Below, in pieces: positions 12,213 to 23,709 of a DNA stretch of 64,000 nt. The position numbers were made by a program, and so were the translations under genes. Source of the DNA: Butyriboletus loyo (lineage: Eukaryota > Basidiomycota > Agaricomycetes > Boletales > Boletaceae); NCBI GenBank assembly GCA_038093515.1, contig JBBPSI010000019.1, positions 175,151-239,150 of the forward strand, given 5' to 3'. Position 1 is the first letter of the stretch; every line of letters starts with the position of its first letter. Below the pieces are notes generated by a model that searched no databases, had not been told where the DNA came from, and was given only the letters and a program-made list of their open reading frames with translations.

Positions 12213-13688
12213 ATGGTGTTTTTTTACTCTGGTGTGACCGTGGCTCTCGCTGCTTTCTCTCTCCTCGGATCAACCCTGGCCATTTCGCTCGTCGACAAGC
12301 TGAGGAGCCTCAGTCCGGGGGCTCGTGACCTTCTGAAGGGGTCGACCCCCGCTGCACCTCGCTTCGTCGTTTACGATGATGCCTGGGTCTCCATCCCGTC
12401 TCCTGCACAACTCGAGGTGAGTAGATGTTCATAGACATCTTCGCTCGCTGACGTTCCTTCAACGTAGGGGTACAATGTCTAGTGAGTGATTGTCGTATGG
12501 TACGGGTACAGGACAACTAACAACGTCGCAGCGCCCTGTCCTTCTGGCTGCCCTCCGGGCCAGCTGACATGGCACTGGGATGGCAAAAACTTACAGCCAG
12601 CCATCGTACTACCTACCTACAGGAGTACAACGCAGCTGGAATTTCGTTGATCGTGTCTGCATTCGGGTCTACCGATGCACCGACGACCCTATCGGGAGCT
12701 AACGCCATCGATGTTGCCGACGATTTGGCTTCATGGGTGCTCCAGTATGGCCTTCAGGGAGTTGACATTGATTACGAAGTACTGCTTCATCATTCTAGAT
12801 CTGACGGTAAACCAACCAAATTCTTTGGGGTGTGGTAGGACTTGACTGCGTTCGACGGTACTGGAGGGACCGCTGAGTCGTGGCTAATTTCCCTGACTCA
12901 GCAACTCCGGACGCAACTTCCCCAAGGACAATATATTATCAGTCATGCACGTGAGTTATCGACCTGTACATGCAAGACGTCGACTGAAATTTACCTCGCA
13001 GCCATGGCTCCTTGGTTCTCTCCCAGAATTTGGAGCGGAGGAGGATACCTGCAAATCCACAAAAGTGTAGGGTCTCTGATCGATTGGGTGCGTTATGACA
13101 TGACATGTACAGGCCACCGAGCTGACCACCGGCTTCAGTACAACGTCCAAGTATGGCCAGTAATCTATCACCCTCTATACGTACGCTGACGTAGATGTCT
13201 GATCATATCTCCAGTTCTATAACCGTGAGCGAGTGATTTACTGCCGCAGGTTGAGAAGCTCAACCTTGTTTGACAGAGGGAACGACAGAGTACACGACCT
13301 GCTCTGGTCTCCTCACCGCGTCCTCGTCGACCTGGCCTGAAACGGCACTGTTCCAAATCTCCGCCAATGGCGTCTCTCTCGACAAACTCGTGCTCGGTAA
13401 GCCAGCTACGGCTTCAGACGCCAGAAACGGGTACATGTCCACCGAAACGCTTGCTTCGTGTGTGTCCCAAGCTCACGCCTTAGGATGGGGTACGTTCGAT
13501 CCTCTCCATGTAAAAGGGGTCGCCATTGAGGAAGACTTGACTCGTTACTACAGATGGCGGTGTGATGGCTTGGCAAGTACGTTTCGAATCGTTCGTACCT
13601 CGAAATCAGTCTGGATTAACGTGCGCCTCGATAGTACCCTCACGCCACATCAGCCTGGATCACCGCCGTCCGCGGTAGTACGTTCTAA
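12213..13688 (+). CDS. GH18 family secreted glycoside hydrolase, copy A
   Basis: Predicted secreted chitinase/endo-beta-N-acetylglucosaminidase-like hydrolase. Ten exons join in phase: 12213..12416, 12468..12481, 12532..12778, 12839..12950, 13002..13087, 13139..13150, 13215..13224, 13277..13489, 13554..13576, 13635..13688, giving 324 aa. Residues 1-23 are a signal peptide (MVFFYSGVTVALAAFSLLG). The GH18 active-site strand is LQGVDIDYE; the Glu is the proton donor, and the first Asp of the usual DGxDxDxE is Gln here. Other landmarks are FVVYDDAW, GISLIVSAFGS, HAPMAPWFSP and GGVMAWQ. Four exons are only 10, 12, 14 and 23 nt. Copy B at 30,095 is about 85-90 percent alike by eye. Substrate is not proven; a non-catalytic lectin-like GH18 is less likely because the Glu is kept. 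Confidence 0.88.
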
Positions 13689-13706
13689 GGAAATCGTGTG
13701 CTACTG

Positions 13707-13762
<56 letters not shown>

Positions 13763-13790
13763 CACTACCACTACCACCACTACCACTACT
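13707..13790. repeat. (ACT)n trinucleotide microsatellite
   Basis: About 28 units, the last third interrupted by ACC variants, starting 18 bp after the GH18 copy A stop. It is absent at the same place behind copy B, so it arose after the duplication. Confidence 0.95.
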
Positions 13791-14443
13791 AGTAGTGAGA
13801 TTCAAAGGGAACGTCGAAACCACTCTGGATCCAAACGGCCCACTTGCAAATCCCGACGCGCGGGACTTGACCGTTCGTCCTACGTAGAGTAGATTACCCC
13901 TCACGAGGGACATACGAGGACGTTCGTGTGGACGTATGGTCCTCGTGTGAGCCCACTTCTGTAGGACACCGCATCGCGAAGCCCATGATGATTTTTTGTG
14001 AGACACGCTATTGACTTCGATTTCCGGGAGAGCGAACAGCCTGACGCATCTCGGATGCTAAGAAGAAAGCGGAAAGCATTAACCCAAAAGGTTTGTCATT
14101 GGATCCCCCACGACCTTCGCAATGCAAACGCGCACGAGGACGAGGACGAGGACGAGGGACGTTTTCATCTCCCCCCAGGTTCTCGACTGAGACAGAAATG
14201 GGAGCTCAGTCTGACCAACGACTTCGCAATGTTATTAGAAACTAGGGCACCTGGTTCTCGAATCTCCCCTTCATTGATTTGGACCTAAAAGATATCAAAT
14301 CACTCAACAATCTTCACGTCATTATTTATCCGTCGACCGAGTACCACCTATTCTAATAATTGTCTAGTTGCGCATTGCTCAACCGCATCAAATGCAGTCA
14401 AGAGCCCGATATTCACGGGAGGAAGCTCATCTAACAAGCGCTG
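13791..14443. other. Intergenic, no recognised gene
   Basis: A short hairpin-like stretch lies at about 13,903-13,950 (cctcacgag...ctcgtgtgag). A GAGGAC run occurs near 14,140. Nothing else is supported. Confidence 0.4.
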
Positions 14444-16669
14444 TCACACCCACATTCCCTCACTGTCAACATCCTTGTACCCATATGCCCTCCACACGAT
14501 CGCAGCCCCGAGATCATCGGTCCCGTCATCTTTCGTACCCACGACGCCAGCAACTTCATATGCCGATTTCGTCTGCTCAAGGAATCAGCAAACCTGCCAA
14601 AGAGAGCAAAGAACGCTACAATGGGCTTACCAAGCCAAGGGAGACTTTGATCATAGGTAAACCAGGCATATACTCATCCAGCTTCAAGTCTCCCTCAGGG
14701 TCGCCTTCCACACCAGAAGAACCAGCCTCCATCCCCCCCTCACCTGGGGTAAACGTTAATCTCCGGAAAGGTAGTTCGAGAGTACCTGCATTACCTTTAA
14801 TGAGCTTGATCACATTCCGCGCTGCCACTTCGCCTTGATAATATGCCGTATAACCAGCTTTGCATGCTCCAAACGCATCGGCCGCGTCTCCGATAGCGAA
14901 GAGGTGAGGATAAACAAAACTATCGGGATCGTGGGACGCGTCAGCCTCGTACTCCACAGATTTCTCACGAGTGGAGGGAATGGGCAATCTGGGCGCTAAA
15001 GGTGCGAAATCCAGTTCTACAAGCGTGTCGACGGGTGAAGGTGGGACAGTGCCACATAACGTAGGCGAAGTTGCAGCAGTTGAACAGTCGAATCCATCGA
15101 GGTTGTCTTCATCGAAAGTGGTATCCTTCTCTCTAAGCGCCGAAATTTGCATGGTACGTGATACCCGGACCGTGGCACTCTGGGGGTTGATGGTGCGAGA
15201 ATCCATGGTATGGAGGAGAGACGTGTTAGGTTTCTGACCCGTACAGAGAAGCTGTACGTCGTACATTCAGTTCGATTATGGAAGGGAGAATAAATGCAAA
15301 AGACGAATAGACCAATTAACGAAAGTTTCATGGACACTAGTCTTAAAACACGTACCACTAGATCTGCCTCGATTTCACGGCCATTGACTGTCCTGACCAA
15401 CATTGTCTCTTGGTTTCCAAATGCATTTTTCCCGTCGTTATTGAGCGAGGACATATCTAGCCGCTCGCCGAGGACGATACTCACACCAAGTTCTTGGAGA
15501 CCTTGATATACTGTGGATGCAGATATGAGGGTTGAGGAAATAGGATTCACAAGTGCATGCACCTTCGCCCCCAAGTGCCTCATCGAATCTAGGGAGTAAC
15601 CTCGGCCGCGAGTGCAAAAGTGTCACAGACTTGCGTGGGTAAACCGCTGCAATGTCCGAAGCAAACTCTGTTCATCGTGCGTTGTTTTCGACGCAAAAGA
15701 GTGATTCAGGATAATTCATCGAGAGATGGATATGAAACTAGTGAGGCCGTCTGCTCAAAGAACAGAAATTGGCTTACGGATCCCGAGTGCGCCACCACCC
15801 ACAACAAGCACCTGTCGCGCTGCCTCGATTCTTTGCTGACGAGAGTGAAGCCGAGACATACTTTCTTGTTTGGTGCCCATGTATGGGCGGATGTGATTTA
15901 TACATTGTGGAGTGATTTCTAGATCTGGACACGCGATCTCTTGCGTTTCTGAGGAAAAGAAATCAATATTACGTGATCCCCAAAGCTCAAGGGGTGACGG
16001 GAGGTGCGAGCCAAGTGCATAGATTGCATAGTCAAAATGCAATATTTGTTCCTTGATTGGTGCCACAGGGGGAGACCCTAAAGGGGTTGGTGTAACATGT
16101 CCGGAATCACTGTTCGGTGTATACGTAATATGGTGGGGATGGAGTGAGGTGATGGTTCCGTGCACACGTTTGTGTGGGTGGGACGAAGTTGGGTCGGACG
16201 GAATATTGAACAGATTATCATATGGAATAACTGGCAGAGGGCTTAAGCATCAGCGGGCAGGGCTCCGACTGGGACATACAAGCTTTATGTTCATGACCGG
16301 GAAGGACAGTGTATCGGGGCAAGTTATATACATGATTGAAATGTCTGATACAAAGAAACGACTCCGGTGTTAGAAACGCCAGCATGAGAAAAATTAAACG
16401 CTCACGAATTCCTATCCACTAAAACGATTCTCCATCCGTTCGGAAGGCCAGTAGCAAGAACCTGTGCTGCTCTATTACCTTTGACCAAAAAAAAGTAGGT
16501 CAATACGAATGAAGAGGGATGTGTGAAAGGGTTGAGGGCAACTAAGTTTAAACTACTGAAGACTCCCAGCGGTCGGGAATACATCTAGGGTCACGAGTGA
16601 TGGACACTTACCCCCGTAGGAGCCCCCGAGGACAGCGACAGTCTTGAACTTGAGCTCGTCGGTCGACAT
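14444..16669 (-). CDS. AIF/AMID-like FAD- and NAD(P)H-dependent oxidoreductase
   Basis: Pyridine nucleotide-disulfide oxidoreductase of the apoptosis-inducing-factor 2 (AMID/FSP1) or NDH-2-like group; expected to oxidise NAD(P)H using FAD, probably at a membrane. Eight exons: 16669..16612, 16478..16406, 16344..16280, 16230..15778, 15667..15563, 15510..15356, 15251..14631, 14575..14444, giving 553 aa. The N-terminal Rossmann motif is VAVLGGSYGG with the acidic strand end WRIVLVDRNSHF; the second nucleotide fold is QVLVVGGGALGI; the FAD-binding tail is HLFAIGDAAD followed by GYTAYYQGEVAARN. It is longer than most relatives (about 380-430 aa) because of linkers around 340-420. No disulfide CxxxxC pair is seen. 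The exact paralogue is open. Confidence 0.88.
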
Positions 16670-18001
16670 GGGTGAAGAACGGAAAGAGCGGAACGACCGG
16701 GACGAGCACGATGGACCGAAGACAAACTGACAAAGCGTTGAATTGTCCCCAAACTAATCTGATATGGTACCAATGTGGCGTGGGAACACTCGACAGCATC
16801 AGCCCACATTTAGTAAAGTTGCTGGAGAAAAAATAAATAAATAAAATGTCTAGCATAGTTTACACCACAGCTCTCTGGATCATCTACCCTCAGTATACGG
16901 CAATACTTGGGTATCGGTATCTAGACCGCCCTGCTACGTTGGGGCTTACAATGGGTAAGGGGGTAAGTTGTGATCATATCGATCATCGATGGTCGACGTG
17001 CGGGTCAAGCAGTCCCGGTCGGATCATGACGGGTATGGGTGCGGGAATGAAATCTAACCCGAGGACTTGCAGCCCCAACAGCTAACACAGGATTAGATAT
17101 CACGGTGCTTTGGACAAGTTGTTCTTCCAGTGCCCTTCGAGGGACCGCATAGTGCCCAGCCGCGAGAACACATTACTTCGATCTTCGAGCGTCAACGACC
17201 CGGAAGGGCAGGCATCGCACACCTAGAGCTGTGCATGTGTTCCTGTACCTGGAACATCGTATCATCTCCACCTCCGTGATTCGACTCCATGAGAACCTAG
17301 AGGCTGCACGTGACCCGACACGAGCAGAAAGGTCGCCGAGAACGTATCGTAAAGAAGCCATCCAGGTGTTCTTTGGGAAAAGGGTTTAGGGAGCCGTGGT
17401 TCATCTTGGCTCCGGCCGCTCCTTGGGTGGGGGATGGCCTGGACCGCCAGTCGGAGGCGTCGGGTCATCTGCACGCCACTGATCACCGAGAGCATTACCT
17501 CGTAGCTTGATGTCGAATCCCCAACAGCTGATCCCAATCTTCTTCCATTAGGACTTTCGCTCAAAATCGATGTTGCGATACTAGCATGTCAACTTTTTCT
17601 GAGGCTCGAGATGTAAGGATCAATCAAGTTATGCGGTGTAGATCAAATATCACTAAATCACAGCCTGCCAAACGAGTTCGCCGTTAACATTGACATTGGG
17701 GCTGAAGAGCTGCTCTTCCTCAGCGATTGGCAAAACATGTGAATTCCAGCATTCTAGATTCCTCTAGTGTTCGCTACAGATGCCTCAACCTTGGTAGGGG
17801 AGATAAATTATCCAGGACAGGATCAATCAAGAAAAAAAGGAGCTCGCGAACTTAAATATCGGCGACGGTAAGTAGTGTGATCGAATAAATGATGACGAAA
17901 GTGGTCAATGATACAATTACTTCAAGAATTCCTTCCAAACGTTCTTTGACGCGCAAAGAAATACATTACGACCGGCTCTTCCCAAGATTATCCTCGATGC
18001 C
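16670..18001. other. Intergenic, no recognised gene
   Basis: About 1.3 kb between two minus-strand genes. Open frames at 16,846 and 17,173-17,564 carry no motifs I can assign. Confidence 0.4.
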
Positions 18002-19116
18002 TCAGGGCGAGACGGGAATGTTAATGAACACCCATCCAAAAGCCCTCACCTCATTTCCTTTCTCGCCCAAAAAGAGCTGTGTCTCGTACAACCAATTGAC
18101 AAAACCAGCAATCCAATCTCGTAGTCCACGGAGGTATCGTCGTACCTCGTGATCAGCGGCGAAGTCAGGAACTGAAAGAAGCGCTTCCTCGGTCGCGACG
18201 AACGCGTCCACACTCTGCTTGACGAGCGTCCCCGCAGCGGAGACGGCGCATTCCAAGGGCACGTTCCGCTCCTTCATGAGGATGGTCACGATATTTGCCT
18301 CGTGTTTCGAAGGTATTCCCTTCGCGCACGATACGATGTCCTTTTGGGGCAGTCCATCAGTACTCCGACCGACCGCGCACGTCGTCCGAGTCGGATAAAA
18401 GGGACACATACCTCGGACCAAGCAGCGATATCACATGCATGATCATGAAGTCTCCAAAACAAGGTGTCCCCTCGCAACCTGTCGGGAACGTTTACATCCC
18501 CCGCATACTGCACCATATCAAGTGCCATCCGGAACCCAGACGCGTCGCGTCTTTGTTCGATGTAAGACTCGAGATCCGGCACGACGCCTTGTGCGCCATT
18601 CTTGGAGAACTGGTACCTCGCTTCGAGGTAACATCGTTGAGATTTAATGAACCGTATGTACCACCCAGGGTGTCTGTAGGCCGCGCGTGATAGCCGATTC
18701 GAGAGACTGGTGTTTGGTCAATGGTGCGATGAACAATGGGATCAGGTACAGAAAAAAAAAAAAGATGCAACTCACAGCATGAATAATGTATCGGCATCTC
18801 CCGTGTGGGTCGTACGGTCGTCGTCGCCGTCGCCGTCACCATCGCCATCACCATCAGATACGGGCTGTTCGCGGTGGTGCAACAACAGACTGAGGACGTC
18901 CGTGATGAACCGGAGTTGCGTCGCGTCTGCGCTGGGATGGCAAGCTGCCGCCAACAGCCCTGGCTTCGCGGCGCTCCACGCCATGGAAGAAAGCGCGACG
19001 CCAGATTCTAACAACCACTTTTCAGAAGCCTGGGAGGCCCCTCTGCAGTGCCTGTTGGTCTGTAGCTCAAACACACTGCAGAGGGACAAAAGGTCCGGGA
19101 GCTGGAGGCTCATCAT
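18002..19116 (-). CDS. Terpene-synthase-like protein with degenerate metal motifs
   Basis: Class I terpene cyclase fold, like fungal sesquiterpene synthases. Three exons (19116..18776, 18706..18412, 18340..18002) join in phase to 324 aa, a normal length, with no stop. Family landmarks: LPDLLSLC at 6-13, TNRH at 20-23, then VPDLESYIEQRRDASG before the motif helix, EANIVTILMKERN after it, and a C-terminal helix with RGLRDWIAGFVNWLYET. The Asp-rich motif, expected after ITDVLSLLL (71-79), reads HHREQ, followed by an Asp-Gly run (88-100). The NSE triad reads EDIVSCAKG (212-220): Ser is kept, Asn is Glu and the final Glu is Gly. Known enzymes need these residues for the Mg-diphosphate cluster, so ordinary cyclase activity is doubtful. 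A mis-set exon 1 boundary cannot explain both changes. Confidence 0.72.
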
Positions 19117-19431
19117 CGTGGTGCGCGCGCGACGACTAGACTGCCTGCCGCTCGTGGGTGGTGGGAGGTTGTTGAGACGATGGGCTCAGCGAGGGGAGTC
19201 GGCAGACGAATGTAAAGTAGGTGTTGGAAAGGAAGAAGCAGGCGTTCAAACCGGGGACCTTGGAGTCATCGGTGTATGTAATGATATGGGCGTTTCCGCA
19301 CCAGCTCCGAGGACTCCTCCCGGCTGTCTTTCAAGTTTCAGGGTGGGGAAACGAGACCAAGGCGATGCATCACTTGGTGACCTTCCGTAACGCGGAGTCT
19401 ATCATTGATGGGAAGTCAAGTATAACATCAC

Positions 19432-22400
19432 TCAAGCTAGCCTTTCGAATATCTTTTCTATCCGTCCTCGGACCCTGCCCACCCCTATCCCAACGCCAAC
19501 GACCACGCCTACATCGATAGCGACAAGCGAGATCGCGGCGAACATATACCTCGGCGCGAAGATTTTCCAGACCATGAGGTGCCTCCTCAGTACAGCCGCG
19601 CACGCAGCACTTCCCAGTAGAAGAATCGTAAAATACAGCATGATAGCAAGGCCCGCACGCAACGAGGAAGCAGTCAGACCACGTGGCGGAGGTAACGGTG
19701 GGAGGTTCCAGAGCGCAAGGAGCGGTGAGGCGAGACCCATCAAGAAATGAGGCCCAAGCGTGTTGGCGATGACCGTTAACTGCGAAAAGGGAAAGGAAAC
19801 CGTGGAAGTGAAGATAAAGGCCGTCTTCCATTGCAACGAGGGTATCGTTGGCTGATGACCTGTCCCATAGAACGTATGAACTGCCAGAAGCGCAAGAGGG
19901 ACGACTTCTGAAAACGAGAGCTCTCGCTTGAGCGCGTTGAGGTCCAAAGTCGTAGTTGGTTTGCCTGATACAAACGCATCACTGAGCCCACGGACGTCTC
20001 GGACGCTATCGACAACCTCAAGATGGGCCAGTAGAGCTACGGTCGCGAGTCCCAAAACTACCTGTCCCGTAAGCTGCATGCATAGCCAGACAACACTCAG
20101 GAAGATTGTCCAGAACACGAGGTAGGGCGACCCAAACGCGTTAGCAAACCCGAGGATGGTCACCTTTGGCTTCTGTTCATCTTGATTCGTGACTACTTGG
20201 CTATCCGAGGGGTGGGCCTCAGTGTTGATCTCGAGACAGACAGGTGATATCCACCATAACGAGATACCTCCGAAAGCGATTGCTGCAAAACATACTCTGG
20301 CCAACAATGTCCGTGTTAGACGGAACACGGCATTTATGCCATCTCCAAAGAACTCCGTCGAGTGAGCCCATTCCAGGACCCAAAAACCAGTTCCGGCAAG
20401 TAGAGGAGACGTAAGCACCCAGGGAAAGAATATCCCCGCCAAGCCTCTTTCCGATTTTGAGATACCCAGAATGCGCCGAATGACGAAAGGAATAGAGAAG
20501 GCAACAGGTGGCGCGATAAGCAAGGCGAGAACGGGAGGAGCGGACGAAGTAGGTGAAACGTAGAATGTCACGGTGCAATAAGGGTGCTGTTCTTCTCTAC
20601 AGACGGTGCTCATTGCCATGAGTCTGACACAGACCGCAAAGACCACAGAGAATCCAAGGATGCGATACCGAAGGCGAGGTGTTGGCGCAGTGAATCCGGT
20701 CAAGAAAGCTGGAACAAGTGAGGTAATGCTGAGGAAAAGCACGACGCGGTCTTCCCAGACGGTGAAAGAATTGGAAGCAAAGCATAGTGCATGAAGGACG
20801 GGAATGATCGGGACGGACGTCAGCAGTTCGCGACGAAAAGTAGGGCGGCACGAAAGCGTAAACGTCAACGTAGACGCTAGTGCACTCCCAAAGAGACAAG
20901 CGTGATGGAGGTGAACACCTTCCAACATACTTTGCAGCGGAAAATAGGCTATACAGCCAAATGCTAACCCGGCTGCACCAGTTTTAAATGCACTAGATGA
21001 TGCCTTTCTAAGGCGTTCCTCCGAATTTTCGGCATCGCCAAGTAAACCGTATGCGGAATATATTGCGACAATGCTGAGGAGTATGATAGCGAGACCAGCG
21101 CCAATCAGAGGGAGACTAAACCGTGCCCAAAGAGTCCGGCACACCGATAGCGAGAGGCGGTTAAACTCCCACAAAGCAGGAAGGGAATCTTCGGGCGACG
21201 CGTCTTGTGTTGCCACCCAGCTCTTTGAAAGTTGCGGCCAAAATCCATCCAGTTCCCCGCCAGAACGACTAGCACGATAAGTGTCGAGGTATTTCTTGAT
21301 TTGATTCGCGTTGAGTTCGAGGGCTTTCTGAACTCCTGGCTTGTTCGTTCCACGATCGAAAACTTCTGGAATGATGTTCCCAAGGTTGTTAAACGGGATG
21401 GGAAGGCCAAGAAGGAGCGATATTGTCGGAACGAGGTCGATTTGTTGAATGGATCGATGAGGAACAGTCTCTCCTGGGAATACGATGGTAGGAACGAGGC
21501 TGCTCGGAAAAGATGTTGATCCGTGGGATAATGCCGCAGCCTTGCTATAAATCCAAACGGCAGACATCGTCTCTAGAATACTATCACCTCCATGGTTACC
21601 TGTGCGGTCCATGCCATGGTCCCCAAGTAGAATTAACAGTGTATCCTCGTCGATGGTCATGACAAGCTCGGCGAGGAAGTCATTCATTTGTTCCAACTTT
21701 GCCTTCATGGCCGGATGATCAGGGCCAACGCGGTGGCCGACATGGTCAACACCAAGACCGTGACCAATCGCGAGGCCCCAAGAGTGCGAATGATTCTTCA
21801 CCAAAGGTAAGAGATTCGAAATGACGCCTTCGTCGACCGTGTGTAGGTCTTCGACGTTGAAGGAATCGAAGGGGAATGACATGTTGTGACCAAGAAAATC
21901 AGGAAATAGCGTCAACCATGTATCGTCGCCTACGAAAGAAATCTTTCAGGCGTATACAAAGCAGAAAATAGAGAGTGGGTCGCCTAGCTGACCTTTTGAT
22001 CGTTGGCCACGAGTTGGTGCAGCAGTGAATCCTCATTGACAGCTGAACCTCCAAAGCTCTCTCCGACATCGACGAACGTCGGAAGTGAACCAGTTGTGAG
22101 ACCCTTGATACGCTGGAGCGTTGTAGTTGGTGGGTCAGCATGAGCGTTAAACACGAAAGAGTGTTGTGGGTGTGTGGCGGTGAGTTCCCGAGGAAGAGTC
22201 AGGATGTTATGGTGGTACGGCGAAGGAGGTTCTGGGGGATGACTGGAAATGAAATCGAATCGAAGGGCGTCGATGACGAGTATGACGGCTCGCTTGTGTG
22301 TTGCAAGAGATGCGCAACCATCTTCGCCACATTCGTTTCGGTGTGGAAGAGATAACCGGCTCAAGAGAAATCCCTTGGTGAACAAGTATATCCCCACGCA

Positions 22401-22451
22401 GTGAACAAGGGAAAGCCAAAGCAGGAGATGGAGTCCTCTGGGAGACATCAC
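19432..22451 (-). CDS. GPI13: GPI ethanolamine phosphate transferase 3 (PIG-O/Gpi13)
   Basis: ER membrane enzyme that adds phosphoethanolamine from phosphatidylethanolamine to the third mannose of the GPI precursor, the link later joined to proteins. Two exons, 22451..21993 and 21942..19432, separated by a 50-bp intron, give 989 aa. Residues 9-30 form the first membrane span. The lumenal alkaline-phosphatase-like domain holds AVILVIDALRFDFI, the nucleophile region IKGLTTGSLPTF (Thr), GLGVDHVGHRVGPDHPAM and LLGDHGMDRTGNHGG. FNVEDLHTVDEGV points to PIG-O/Gpi13 rather than Mcd4 or Gpi7. The second half holds more than ten hydrophobic segments. It faces DPB4 across 318 bp. It looks intact. Confidence 0.95.
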
Positions 22452-22769
22452 TTTCGCATCGAATCTATGACCAGGGAGAAAATAAGGCTGGTATTGTTTA
22501 AAAGGTCAGAAAAGTGCATGGAATAAGCCATCACTCACAATTATTGTCTTCAAATGACAAGCTCAACAGCCTCAGTGTGATATTGTCCGTCGTCGCTGTT
22601 CAACCAGAGGATCATGAAGTTGGTCATTTTCTAGTTTCTTCGCAACGTTGACATCACGTGACCACTCAATCACTCTACCCGTCCGAACTGTGATTTGAAG
22701 GGGACTTGCAAGTTCATTGTGCCCTCCCTTGTACCGAGTGCTAGCTACCTTTGACATCGACGCGACATA
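22452..22769. promoter_or_regulatory. Shared divergent promoter of GPI13 and DPB4
   Basis: 318 bp separate the two start codons, which point outward. A cacgtg palindrome at 22655..22660 (in catcacgtgacc) is a typical bHLH site. Shared control is inferred from spacing only. Confidence 0.45.
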
Positions 22770-23709
22770 ATGCCACGCAAGGATGCAGGTGGGGGTCCGA
22801 TATCTGCTCAAGCTCAACAGAATCTCGTTTCGGAAGGCATTGAAAACTTTGAATTACCAAAGAGCCTTGTCACGAGGATCGCAAAATCGGGCGTAAGTTC
22901 TCAGATCCATTCCTTGATAGTGGTCTCACGTGTCTCGCAGATCCCAGAAAACGCCAAATTGCAGAAGGAGACAGTATTGTCTCTGGTGAAAGGCTCAACT
23001 GTGTTCATCAACTATCTGGGTGAGTAAACCTTTCAGTTGGGATCTGGCCAAAGAACTCATACGTTCCGTTAGCCGCGACGTGAGGCTAAGGATTCTCAAA
23101 ATGCATAATATTGACCGTTGTTACCTTAGCGCACATGACGTCGCTCTCTCGAAGCAGCACAAGAGCATTTCTGCTTCTGATGTGCTCAAAGCACTGGAGA
23201 TGATCGAGTTCGGGGACTTGGTTGACCCGCTGCAAAATGAACTTCAGAGTAATTGTGGTTATTCTTGCCGTTTGACGTCTCTCAATTTCCGGATAGTCTA
23301 CAGGGACAATACGAAGGGGGACAAGAATCGAAAGAGTGCCATCGATCGTAATAGCAGTTCAAGCAAAGGGAAGGCGAAGGAGGGGGACAGTGTATCGTCA
23401 ACTTCACGGTCAAAAGGGAAGGCCAAGGCAGCCTTGCCCCCACCATTTACCACTCTACCTCGACCAGCAGTCCCACCATCGATATTACACGCAACCGAAG
23501 GTGTCAACTTGAGCGTACCGACAGGAGAAAATGAGGATGTGGGTGAAGATGGTGGGGGCTACGACTCCGAAATGGCAGACGAGGTCGACGATGCAGTAGG
23601 ATACTACGAAACTGAGGAAGAGGAACTGATGGATCTCGTACCCGACGAGTCCGAAGAATTGGGGAAGGATGCAGCAGGGCTCGACGAAGTTGCCCCAGAA
23701 GAGGACTGA
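22770..23709 (+). CDS. DPB4: DNA polymerase epsilon subunit D (Dpb4/POLE3-like histone fold)
   Basis: Small histone-fold subunit of the leading-strand polymerase, also used in some chromatin remodellers. Five exons: 22770..22892, 22941..23019, 23073..23079, 23130..23248, 23297..23709, giving 246 aa. The histone fold begins at NFELPKSLVTRIAKSG, continues with ETVLSLVKGSTVFINYL, then AATAHDVALSKQHKSISASDVLKAL (residue run shown in part by position 68-92), and LQIYRD. The AATAHD segment exists only if a 7-nt exon is used. The C-terminal half is Ser/Lys- then Asp/Glu-rich, as usual for Dpb4. A CBF/NF-YB subunit is less likely because of the ISASDVLKALEMIEF pattern and acidic tail. Confidence 0.92.

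Noticed and set aside
13692..14006. Thr/Ser homopolymer proteins across 13,700-13,790
   Set aside because: They are translations of the (ACT)n microsatellite, not genes.
18805..19390. Plus-strand frames of over 200 codons opposite the terpene-synthase-like gene
   Set aside because: The minus strand has an in-phase three-exon model with family landmarks; the plus frames have none.
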